DNA from: CAYVFC01 sp964450715
GTDB taxonomy: Bacteria; Myxococcota_A; Polyangia; Polyangiales; JAFGIB01
Assembly (NCBI GenBank): GCA_964450715.1
Contig: CAYVFC010000021.1
Location: 12,998 to 76,997, forward strand
Reading direction: 5' to 3'
Length of the DNA: 64,000 nt
The position numbers and the translations under genes were made by a program. Positions 9,189-19,167 of this stretch are shown here, in pieces. Position 1 is the stretch's first letter. Each line of letters starts with the position of its first letter. The notes beneath the pieces were generated by a model that searched no databases, was not told where the DNA came from, and was given only the letters and a program-made list of their open reading frames with translations.

Positions 9189-9629
9189 CTCGCCTCCATC
9201 CGTTCCCGAGGAAACATACCCCCTTATTGCTCGTCGACAACTGTTGCCGCAATCTTTCCCGGGTACCAAGCAGCGTAAAGAACCGGTCACAGACAGGGCA
9301 CGATGCCGCAACACGCCGAGGCGCTTGAGCGATATCCAGCCCTGGTCATGCAGCTCATCGCCCGCGCACAGGCGCTGGAGGCGCAGGGGCGAGACATCGT
9401 ACACATGGAGGTCGGCGAGCCCGACTTGCCCACGGCTTCCACCGCGCATCGCGCCACGTTCGTTTCGCCTACACCACGGGCATCGATCGGCTGCAGCAAG
9501 GCCTGCGCCGGCTCCGCGCGAAGCTGGGCTGAGGCCGAGGTAAGCCCCTTGACACCCTTCCGGCGATGCACAGGTTGTGATCAAGGCCCGCAGAGGGCCG
9601 GCTACTACCCATATTCGAGGGTTCGGGTG
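9189..9629. other. intergenic region between the export operon and grpE
   Basis: It holds the divergent control region for the minus-strand export operon and plus-strand grpE. The middle (9303-9532) is a gene remnant described separately. A perfect TTGACA lies at 9549-9554 upstream of grpE, but no convincing -10 box follows at normal spacing. No heat-shock CIRCE-type inverted repeat is recognisable. Confidence 0.5.
9303..9532 (+). pseudogene. class I/II aminotransferase remnant, N- and C-terminal ends fused
   Basis: The first 44 codons read MPQHAEALERY, then ARAQALEAQGRDIVHMEVGE and PDLPT, the classic start of PLP-dependent aminotransferases of the aspartate aminotransferase fold. After about 9440 this frame loses meaning, but frame +2 from 9458 reads VRFAYTTGIDRLQQGLRRLR and stops at TGA 9530-9532, which matches the usual C-terminal helix of the same family. 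Thus about 320 internal codons, including the PLP lysine, have been deleted and the two ends joined out of frame. The first frame happens to run open into grpE, making a spurious 288-residue fusion. It cannot be a working enzyme. Confidence 0.8.
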
Positions 9630-10169
9630 ATGGTCGACATTCGCGAATTCACGCCGCTGGAAGAGCACGGTTCAGAGCCGGAGCAGCTCACGCGCGCCTG
9701 CGAGGCGCCGGAGCAGAACGGCGGATCGGCCGTCGAGCGGCGGCTCTGCGAGGAGCTGGAGAAAGTGCGGCAGCGCGAGGCCCTGCTCGAAAAGGATTTC
9801 CGCAACTACCGTCGCCATGCCGAGCGATCCCTGGCCGAGGCGGAGAACCGGGCCAGGCACGAGCTGCTCGGCGAGCTGGGGGAGGTGGTCCGGTTGCTGG
9901 AGGTGGCGATCGAAGCGGCCGAGCGCGATCCCGCATCGGTACGTGAGGGGATCGAGTTGGTAGCCGATAACCTGCAGAAGGTCTTTCAGCAGCACGGGCT
10001 AGAACGGATACCCACTACTGGTGCCCGCTTCGACCCGGCGCTGCACGAAGCGGTGATGACCGAGGACCGAGCGGGCGTTGCCAGGGGCACGGTTACCGGG
10101 GAGGTCTGCCCGGGATTCCGCACCGACGAGGCAGTGGTGCGGGCGGCCAAGGTCGTGGTGGCTGCTTAA
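9630..10169 (+). CDS. grpE: GrpE nucleotide exchange factor
   Basis: A 179-residue cofactor of DnaK that promotes ADP release in protein refolding. The N-terminal half is a long coiled coil with the family block EKDFRNYRRHAERSL. The C-terminal beta-wing domain shows GLERIPTTGARFDPALHEAV and ends with the expected GxVxxExxPGFxxxExVxRxAKVVV pattern. The ATG at 9630 is chosen with GAGG about 10 bases upstream; the frame also extends back into an aminotransferase remnant, which is not part of GrpE. dnaK and dnaJ are not in the window, so grpE stands alone here, unlike the common hrcA-grpE-dnaK order. Confidence 0.92.
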   Translation: MVDIREFTPLEEHGSEPEQLTRACEAPEQNGGSAVERRLCEELEKVRQREALLEKDFRNYRRHAERSLAEAENRARHELLGELGEVVRLLEVAIEAAERDPASVREGIELVADNLQKVFQQHGLERIPTTGARFDPALHEAVMTEDRAGVARGTVTGEVCPGFRTDEAVVRAAKVVVAA

Positions 10170-10560
10170 CCCCACCGCTCGCTTGAGTTGAATCGCCTGG
10201 CTTGGCCTTCCCGCGCCACTCTAGACGCCGGCAAGGCAAAAGCGATCAAGTCGTATTACTGACTTTCTCTTCGGCAAATAGGACATATGGAACGTCTCGT
10301 GGTTTTCCGCCACTTCCATGTCATTTCGACCGGAGGGAGAAATCTCCTGCAAATGGAGATCTCTCCCTCCGGTCGAGATGACAACGACAGCGAAGCTCGA
10401 GGACGCCTCGAATACGGTCGCGATCCTTTGGTAGAAGAGAAAGTCAGTAGAACGGATCCCGAAAACTCCCGTCGTCTCGCGCCGAGCGGCGTTTCGCACG
10501 CGTCCATACCTTTTTTACGGTTTTTGTTACGCTTCCCCGTTCAGGGAGGCGGATGCGAAC
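10170..10560. other. intergenic region downstream of grpE with palindromic repeat
   Basis: A 391-bp gap. It contains the inverted repeat at 10320-10382, and otherwise only a purine-rich ribosome site (GGGAGGCGG) just before the next gene. No further gene is visible. Confidence 0.6.
10320..10382. repeat. family C inverted repeat (GTCATTTCGACCGGAGGGAG type), complete copy
   Basis: Imperfect 26-nt arms at 10320-10345 and 10357-10382 read GTCATTTCGACCGGAGGGAG outward from both ends, with a short loop around CTGCAAATGG. Half-copies of the same motif occur at 39464-39490 and 57794-57822. It would form a strong hairpin downstream of grpE and may act as a terminator. Confidence 0.75.
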
Positions 10561-12015
10561 ATGACCCCACGGGTAAACATGACGATGGGACAGGAAACCG
10601 GTGTCGGCGCGGCAGAATTCGGATCCCCGGTCCTATTTGCGGCGGTGTTGTTAATCGCGTTCTCCTGTGGCGGAAGCGAAACGCCCGCAAGATCGTCCGA
10701 TAACACGCCCAAATCGATTCCGATCACCTATCAGAACGGTCTGAACGAGAACGCCAACTTCGCGGCCGAGCCCTGGCAGCAGTCGGTCGACCGCGGGACC
10801 TACGCGCGGATGGCGTACGGTTCGGGCAAGGGGATCAGCCGGCCTCCGGACGAGGACGAGTTCAACGCGATCCAGCGCCTGGCGCTGGAAGCGGAGAAGT
10901 TTCGCGGGCTGAAGTTCATCCGTCCGGTGGATATCCGGATCGAGAACAAGGAGGCCATGAGGGCCTACGTGCGTAGCAAGGTCAAACGCAGCGAAATCGA
11001 TCGGATGCGGATTCGCTATCAGGCGCTGGGGATGCTGGACGAGGAGATGACCACCGACGATATCCTCGAGGAGATCGACGAGTCCGATCCGCCCCTCGGC
11101 TACTACGATCCGAAGCTCAACCGCCTGGTGGTGCGGGATGACGTAGCGCCGGGGCTGCTCATGCTGGGCCGCCGCAGGGCCCAGGTCGAGAATCGAGCGG
11201 CCATGTTGCACGAGCTGGTACACGCGCTTCAGGACCAGCACTACCAAATCGACCGGGCGCTGGAGCAGGAGCGCCCCGCGGACGAGCGAGCCGCCCGCAT
11301 GGCGCTGGTGGAGGGCGACGCCACGCTGGCCATGATCAACTACATCGTCAAGCGGCTCGGCCTCAAGTTCGAGTCGGTTATCCGAGAACAGGAGACCTTC
11401 CGGCACGTGATCGGGATCGAACGGGCCATGTCCTTTTCCCGCCGGCTGACCGCTGCCCAGATGAAACTGCTCTTCCGCTACCAGCGCGCCGCCCTGTTCG
11501 TCGCCGGTCTGCTGGACGACGGCGGCTGGGAGGCTGTCAACGGGGCGTTCCGGTCCATGCCCACCTCGACCTCCCAGATCTACGAGTACCAGCGCTATAT
11601 GGAGAAATGGAGCGCGCCGGTTTTGAAGTCCCCGTCGATCGCTACTCTCAAGCGAGCCGGCTATCGAGTGCTGCAGAGCGACGTGCTGGGCCGACTCGAC
11701 CTCGATGTTTACCTGTCGCGCGGGGTGGCCGATACCGAGTCGATCGCCTCGGATTGGAACGGCGACCGGCTGCTGGTTCTGGGGCGCAAGGGAAAGTATG
11801 CCGCCTATTGGATCGTCGGCTTGAGCGATCCGCGCAGTGTCGAGCTGGTAGTGAACCTCGCCAATGATGGGTACGAAGCCCCGGCCCAAGAGGCGAAGAT
11901 ACCGTTCCGCGTAGAGAACTACGGCTCTCACGTGCTGATCATGCGGGGCGTGGATGAGAAGCTGCACGAGCGGCTGGCAGAGGAGTTCATCGCCTGGGCC
12001 GCCAAGGCCAGGTAG
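10561..12015 (+). CDS. HExxH metallopeptidase-like lipoprotein, paralogue 1
   Basis: A 484-residue protein with a lipoprotein signal (LLIAFSC, lipidated Cys at 36). It has an HExxH zinc motif, HELVH at 217-221, extending to HALQDQH, and a downstream LVEGDATLAM block (Glu251) that could provide a third metal ligand as in gluzincins. It is paralogous to the minus-strand gene at 33261-34640, which shares HELVHALQxQH and LVEGDATLAMI, the GYxDPxxxRLVxRDD block, and similar length. GGGAGGCGG seven bases before the ATG supports this start. It ends eight bases from a convergent helicase gene. Protease activity is inferred from motifs only; substrate is unknown. Confidence 0.75.
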   Translation: MTPRVNMTMGQETGVGAAEFGSPVLFAAVLLIAFSCGGSETPARSSDNTPKSIPITYQNGLNENANFAAEPWQQSVDRGTYARMAYGSGKGISRPPDEDEFNAIQRLALEAEKFRGLKFIRPVDIRIENKEAMRAYVRSKVKRSEIDRMRIRYQALGMLDEEMTTDDILEEIDESDPPLGYYDPKLNRLVVRDDVAPGLLMLGRRRAQVENRAAMLHELVHALQDQHYQIDRALEQERPADERAARMALVEGDATLAMINYIVKRLGLKFESVIREQETFRHVIGIERAMSFSRRLTAAQMKLLFRYQRAALFVAGLLDDGGWEAVNGAFRSMPTSTSQIYEYQRYMEKWSAPVLKSPSIATLKRAGYRVLQSDVLGRLDLDVYLSRGVADTESIASDWNGDRLLVLGRKGKYAAYWIVGLSDPRSVELVVNLANDGYEAPAQEAKIPFRVENYGSHVLIMRGVDEKLHERLAEEFIAWAAKAR

Positions 12016-12023
12016 CCGGATGG

Positions 12024-14927
<2,904 letters not shown>

Positions 14928-14932
14928 CGAGC

Positions 14933-17455
14933 CTACTCGTACAGCAGAAACATCCGCCGCCGTTCCAGGAAGCGTTGCAGATCGCGCTCCCAGAGCTTGC
15001 CCAGCTGTCCGGTCGTGCGTCCCGCGGCCAGCGCCCGCATGGCTTCCCGGTGCCCGAGCAGCTTGTAGAGATCCTGGAAGGCGAAGCGCCCGCTGCGCAG
15101 CTTCAGGATCTGTCGCGCGATCTCCAGGCCGGTGCGGACCGGCTGAAACGCCCGGCGGTCGGTGACGATCAGGCGCAGCCCGTGGCAGCGCGCGCCGCGG
15201 TAGGGGTTGCGCTGCGGGATAAATTCCACCGGCACGAAGGTTACACCAGGCAGCCCGGCCTGGTTCAGGGCGGCGCCGAGCGCCCGGTGGTCGAGCCAGG
15301 GCGCGCCGAACAGCTCGAAGGGAGTATCGGTGCCGCGGCCTACCGACAAGTTGGTGCTCTCCAACAAACCCACGGCCGGGTAGAGCAGGGCGGCGGTGGG
15401 GCCGCGCAAATTCGGGGAGGGATTGATCCAGGTCAGCCCGGTCTGCTCGAAGGACAATTCCCGTTTCCAGTTCTGCAGGGGCACCACCTGCAGATCGGCG
15501 TGCAGCCCGAGCTCGGCGTCGAGCAGGCGGGCCAGCTCGCCCGCGGTCATGCCGTGCAGCACCGGCAGGCGGTGGTAGTTGACGAAGCTCTTCACCTCGG
15601 GATCCTGAAGCGGGCCCTGTACCCGCAGGCCGTCCACCGGGTTGGGGCGGTCGAGCACCACCACCGCCACCCCGTGCTTGGCCGCGGCCCGTATCACCTC
15701 GAGCAGCGTGGACATGTAGGTGAAGTAGCGGGTGCCCACGTCCTGTATGTCGAAGACCAGGGTGTCGATGCCCTCGAGCATCGCGGCGGTGGGACGGCGG
15801 GTGGGACCGAACAAGCTGTAGACGCGCAGACCCGTGGCCCGGTCCTGGCCGTCGGCGATGGTCCATTCCCGGTCGCTTTCGAGCCCGTGCTCGGGGCTGA
15901 AGAGCGCTCGCAGCCGAACGTCTTTCGCCTCGTTTAATAGGTCTATCGTACGTTCGCCGTCCCGCGCCCGCCCGGTGGCGTTGGTGACCAGGCCCACGCT
16001 CTTGCCGCGCAGCGGCTCGAAGCCGCTCTCCCGCAGCACATCGATGCCGTTTTTAACCGCTCCCGGCCGGACCGGTGCGGCCTCGCGCCGCTCGGCTTGC
16101 ACCACCCGGACGGCGATGTTGCCGATGGCGCCCGCCAGGTGGTTGACCTCGCCGGAGCCGTCCGGGTGCACGCGGTTGCTCAGAAAGAGAACGAACAGAT
16201 CGAGATCGGGATCGATCCAGAGGCAGGTACCGGTGAATCCCCCGTGTCCAAAAGCGCGCGGCGAGAAGAGCTCGGCCCGGTTGGCGGAGTAGCTGCTGCG
16301 CATGTCCCAGCCCAGCGCCCGCACCGTCTCGCCGAGAAAGTGGGGCGAGGTCATCAGCTCCACCGCGCGTCGGGATAGCACCCGGCGTCCCTGCAGCGAG
16401 CCCCGCCCCAGCATCATGCGCGCGAAGCGGCTGAGGTCGCGGGCGGTGGAGAACAGACCCGCGTTTCCGGCTACCCCCCCGAGCCGGTAAGCGAGCGGAT
16501 CGTGCACCACTCCGCGTATCCATCGCTCGTCGCGCTGCTCGGTCGGCGCGGCGCGCGCGCGCAGCGGCTCCGGCGGATTGTACAAGGTGTCCTTCATCTC
16601 CAGCGGATCGAGGATGTGCTTCTGGACGAAGGCGTCGAGCGGCAGGCCCGCAGCGCGTTGCACCAGGGCGCCCAGCGCGATGAACCCGACGTCGCTGTAA
16701 CGGTACTCGCCGCCGGGCAAGGCCGAGGTGCGAGAGCCCGCGATGCGCCTGAGCGCCCTCTTTAGCCCCGCCTGGTAGTTCTGCTTGGGGGTGACGGCCG
16801 GCAGGCCGGAGGTGTGCACCAGCAGCTGGCGGACGGTGATGGCGCGCTTGTACTTGGTATCCAGCTCGCGCACGATCGAGGCGGCCTTCTGGTCGAGCCG
16901 GAGCCTGCCCTGCTCCAGCAAGATCATGACCGAGGTCGCGGTGGCCACCGGCTTGGTGAGCGACGCCAGATCGAAGATCGTATCGAGCGTCATCGGCTCC
17001 CGCTTCGGATACAGGGCACGAAAGCCGTAGGCCTTTTCGAACCTGACGCCGTCGCCCCTGCCCACCACCACCACGCAGCCCGGCATTCGCTTCAGCTTCA
17101 ACGCCCGCTCGACCGCCCGGTCGATATCGCTGAAATCGAGCGGCACGCGCTTCGGGGCTGGTGTGCCCGTGGGTTCGGAGATGGCTTCTTCGGCCTCGAT
17201 TTCCTGCCACGGCGTCCACGACAACCGGGCCGCATCTTCGACCTCGGCCCGGCTCGCCGCGTCCTCGGGTTCCCGGCTCGCCTCGTCTTCGGATTTCCGG
17301 CTCGCCGCCCGGGTCTCGACCGGCCGTGCCGAGCCCGGTTGCCGCTCGCCGCCCGGGACCGGCTTCTTGCCGCAGCCGATAAGCAGCAGGGCGAGTAACG
17401 GCAAGAAGAACCGGTGCGAGCTGCCTGGATTCGGGCTGGCGGGTCTGTAGCCCAT
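14933..17455 (-). CDS. lipoprotein fusion: beta-lactamase-like serine hydrolase plus DUF1343/NamZ muramidase
   Basis: An 840-residue lipoprotein (lipobox LLLIGC). After a charged repetitive linker, residues about 100-430 form a penicillin-binding/beta-lactamase-fold hydrolase with SxxK in DLASLTKPVAT, a tyrosine motif in EYRYSDVGFIALG and HGGFTGT. Residues about 450-840 are DUF1343, the NamZ exo-beta-N-acetylmuramidase family, with GLVTNATG, LFSPEHGL, VFDIQDVGTRYFTYMS and VLDRPNPV. Together these suggest release and processing of MurNAc-peptide fragments in cell-wall recycling. The two activities are usually on separate neighbouring genes, so the fusion is notable. It starts 22 bases downstream of tRNA-Val and is followed five bases later by the SNF2 helicase gene. 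Confidence 0.88.
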   Translation of the reverse strand: MGYRPASPNPGSSHRFFLPLLALLLIGCGKKPVPGGERQPGSARPVETRAASRKSEDEASREPEDAASRAEVEDAARLSWTPWQEIEAEEAISEPTGTPAPKRVPLDFSDIDRAVERALKLKRMPGCVVVVGRGDGVRFEKAYGFRALYPKREPMTLDTIFDLASLTKPVATATSVMILLEQGRLRLDQKAASIVRELDTKYKRAITVRQLLVHTSGLPAVTPKQNYQAGLKRALRRIAGSRTSALPGGEYRYSDVGFIALGALVQRAAGLPLDAFVQKHILDPLEMKDTLYNPPEPLRARAAPTEQRDERWIRGVVHDPLAYRLGGVAGNAGLFSTARDLSRFARMMLGRGSLQGRRVLSRRAVELMTSPHFLGETVRALGWDMRSSYSANRAELFSPRAFGHGGFTGTCLWIDPDLDLFVLFLSNRVHPDGSGEVNHLAGAIGNIAVRVVQAERREAAPVRPGAVKNGIDVLRESGFEPLRGKSVGLVTNATGRARDGERTIDLLNEAKDVRLRALFSPEHGLESDREWTIADGQDRATGLRVYSLFGPTRRPTAAMLEGIDTLVFDIQDVGTRYFTYMSTLLEVIRAAAKHGVAVVVLDRPNPVDGLRVQGPLQDPEVKSFVNYHRLPVLHGMTAGELARLLDAELGLHADLQVVPLQNWKRELSFEQTGLTWINPSPNLRGPTAALLYPAVGLLESTNLSVGRGTDTPFELFGAPWLDHRALGAALNQAGLPGVTFVPVEFIPQRNPYRGARCHGLRLIVTDRRAFQPVRTGLEIARQILKLRSGRFAFQDLYKLLGHREAMRALAAGRTTGQLGKLWERDLQRFLERRRMFLLYE

Positions 17456-17477
17456 CTCGTAAACGGGTTACCGCTGA

Positions 17478-17552
17478 TGGTGGGCGGGACAGGGGTTGAA
17501 CCTGCGACATCCGCCTTGTAAGGGCGGCGCTCTGCCACTGAGCTACCCGCCC
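17478..17552 (-). tRNA. tRNA-Val (anticodon UAC)
   Basis: A 75-nt cloverleaf on the minus strand: acceptor GGGCGGG pairs with CCCGCCC, D stem GCTC/GAGC, anticodon stem CCGCC/GGCGG around loop CTTACAA (anticodon TAC), T stem GCAGG/CCTGT with loop TTCAACC, then A plus encoded CCA. The first base overlaps the last base of the stop codon of the upstream integrase, so no private promoter space exists between them. Confidence 0.97.
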
Positions 17553-18706
17553 TATGCGGGCTTTTCCGGTCTTTTTACGGGGTTTTCTCCATCTGCCGGC
17601 TTCGCATCTTCCGCGTTTCCAGCCAAATCTGCACTGTTCGTGCACGAAATACTCACGAGTTTCACGCCGCTTCGAGGTTGGTACGACCGGAGCCGTCGGC
17701 CGGCCTCGATCAGCGTTTCGTCGGCGAACTGTGCGTAAACCCGTGCCAACATCCTACTGTCAGCATGGCCCATCATGCGCTGTAGGACAAGTTCGTGGGT
17801 CCCGAGCGCCGCGTGCTCGCTGGCAAAGGTCCGGCGCAGGTCCTTGAGCGAGCAGTCGGCGATCCCCGCCCGCTTGCAGGCATTCCGCAACCCCCGCACG
17901 GAGTTCCCCCAGGGCGGGAACAGAGCCCCCTCGTTGCCCTGGGCGCGGCGTACGAGGATGTCGTAGACCTCGTCCGTCATCGGCACCAGGCGGCCCTGAC
18001 GGTACCGGTTCTTCGTCCCGGGGGGCCGGATCACCCCTTGGCGGAAATCGCAGTGAGCGGACGTCAGGGCCTCGAGCTCGCCCTTATCGAGCCCCGTCTG
18101 GGCCACCACGACGACGTAATCCGTCCGCTCCGGGGGTAGGGCGGCGATGAGCTTGAGCATCTCGTCCCGGGGCAACCAGCGGTCCTTCGGGGTGTAGTAG
18201 GCCCCCAGATCCGGCATCGGAGGCGGGAGCTCGGCGACCTCGCCGGCCTGGTGGACCAGTTTCCACGCCTGGCGGAGCGTCCGGAGCTCCATGTGGATCG
18301 TGTGGTCGCTCCGCGGCTTCTCGGCCGTGCGGGCGTCCTCGACGTAGCGGGCGAGCTCGGCCTGGTCGATGTCCGGCAGTCGGGTGTTCGGCCAGAACGC
18401 GATCAGGTTGGCGCCCTTCTGCAGGTGCTTCTCGACCGTGGCAGCCGACCGCTTACTCTGCCGCGCGCGCTCGATCAGCGAGGCGACCGCCTGCTGGACC
18501 GTTGGAGCTTTCGGGCGCGGACGCGCCGCTCCACTAGCAATTGTAACCTCGATATCTCGGGCGACGGCTTCGGCTGCTCGTCGCTCTTTGGCTCCACCGA
18601 CGCGGACGCGGGTGGATCGGTGCCAGCGCCCGAACCGTCCCGTATCGGTGTCGTGGTAGTAACCGTAGGCGTACTAGACCCCGCGCTCTGCGTAGAGTCG
18701 AGCCAT
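17552..18706 (-). pseudogene. tyrosine recombinase/integrase, interrupted by amber codon 11
   Basis: Reconstructed as 384 codons from an ATG at 18706 with an excellent ribosome site (AAAAGGAGG). It reads MARLYAERGV, then TAG (18676-18674), then YAYGYYHDTDTGRFGRWHRS and VRVGGAKERRAAEA, the normal start of a phage-type integrase arm-binding region. A SAM-like core-binding domain follows, then the catalytic domain with Lys in GTKNRY, Arg in SLKDLRRTFAS, His in MMGHAD and the nucleophile Tyr in ARVYAQF. The first catalytic Arg, expected in TGLRxxEL, is Asp-Lys (TGLDKGELEAL), and the HxxR His is Lys. The amber codon probably replaced Trp (TGG). The gene ends exactly at the tRNA-Val 5' end, so it marks an integrated element. 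Confidence 0.85.
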
Positions 18707-19083
18707 GGGCGAGCCTCCTTTTCGATTCGTCGAAGATACGCTTTCAGCCAGCGCTCGGGCAAGCGCACGTTCCGTCCGTCGCGTACCGCGCCCAGGCGGT
18801 GGATGAGGTCGTAGGCGTCGGTCGCCGCGTCCGCCATACCGTCGGGGCCTCCGTCAGAGGACGCTTCCCCGGCGCTTCCATCCAGGCCGCCGTCCACGAC
18901 GATCTCGCCGCCGGTGCCGCCTTGGCCGCCCCCCGCGCCGCTGTCGCTACTTTGCGGGACGCCCGAGTCGGCTTCTTTCTCTGTTTCTCTAGTTACAACG
19001 ACCTCGGTGCCAATACAGCCGAACAGCAGGCTGCAAGCGACGAGAGCGGTTGGTATCTGTCTGTTCGTCACCGAAACGTTCAC
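18475..19083 (-). CDS. chimeric ORF: lipoprotein N-terminus joined to excisionase-like HTH tail
   Basis: A 202-residue open frame starting at GTG 19083. Residues 1-24 are a lipoprotein signal (LVACSLLFGC), and residues 25-90 are a Gly/Asp/Ser-rich spacer nearly identical to that of the Cys-rich lipoprotein upstream, including an exact 85-bp DNA repeat. From residue 90 it changes abruptly to YDLIHRLGAVRDGRNVRLPE then RWLKAYLRRIEKEA, which looks like the second half of an HTH_17 excisionase-type domain missing its first helix. The last 75 codons overlap the integrase in another frame and look non-coding. Probably a recombination product of a lipoprotein gene and the xis gene of the integrated element; unlikely to work as either. 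Confidence 0.6.
   Translation of the reverse strand: MNVSVTNRQIPTALVACSLLFGCIGTEVVVTRETEKEADSGVPQSSDSGAGGGQGGTGGEIVVDGGLDGSAGEASSDGGPDGMADAATDAYDLIHRLGAVRDGRNVRLPERWLKAYLRRIEKEARPWLDSTQSAGSSTPTVTTTTPIRDGSGAGTDPPASASVEPKSDEQPKPSPEISRLQLLVERRVRARKLQRSSRRSPR
18846..18930. repeat. 85-bp exact direct repeat, copy 1
   Basis: It is identical to 20538-20622 and in the same orientation, 1692 bp apart. It encodes the Gly/Asp-rich spacer of two lipoprotein genes. Sequence on both sides is related but not identical. Confidence 0.85.
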
Positions 19084-19167
19084 TCGCGACAGAGTCGTAC
19101 TGCGAACCTCGTTGTTCTGAGAGCGGTAGCGGCGAGATACGCGTAGCGGCGTAGCTAATGACGCTAC

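Noticed and set aside
9303..10169. A 288-residue aminotransferase-GrpE fusion
   Set aside because: The aminotransferase part keeps sense for only 44 codons and its C-terminus lies in another frame; GrpE has its own ATG at 9630.
14928..15866. A 313-residue N-terminal extension of the SNF2 helicase
   Set aside because: It lies wholly inside the upstream hydrolase gene on the same strand in another frame; the ATG at 14927 fits the SWIM-finger start.
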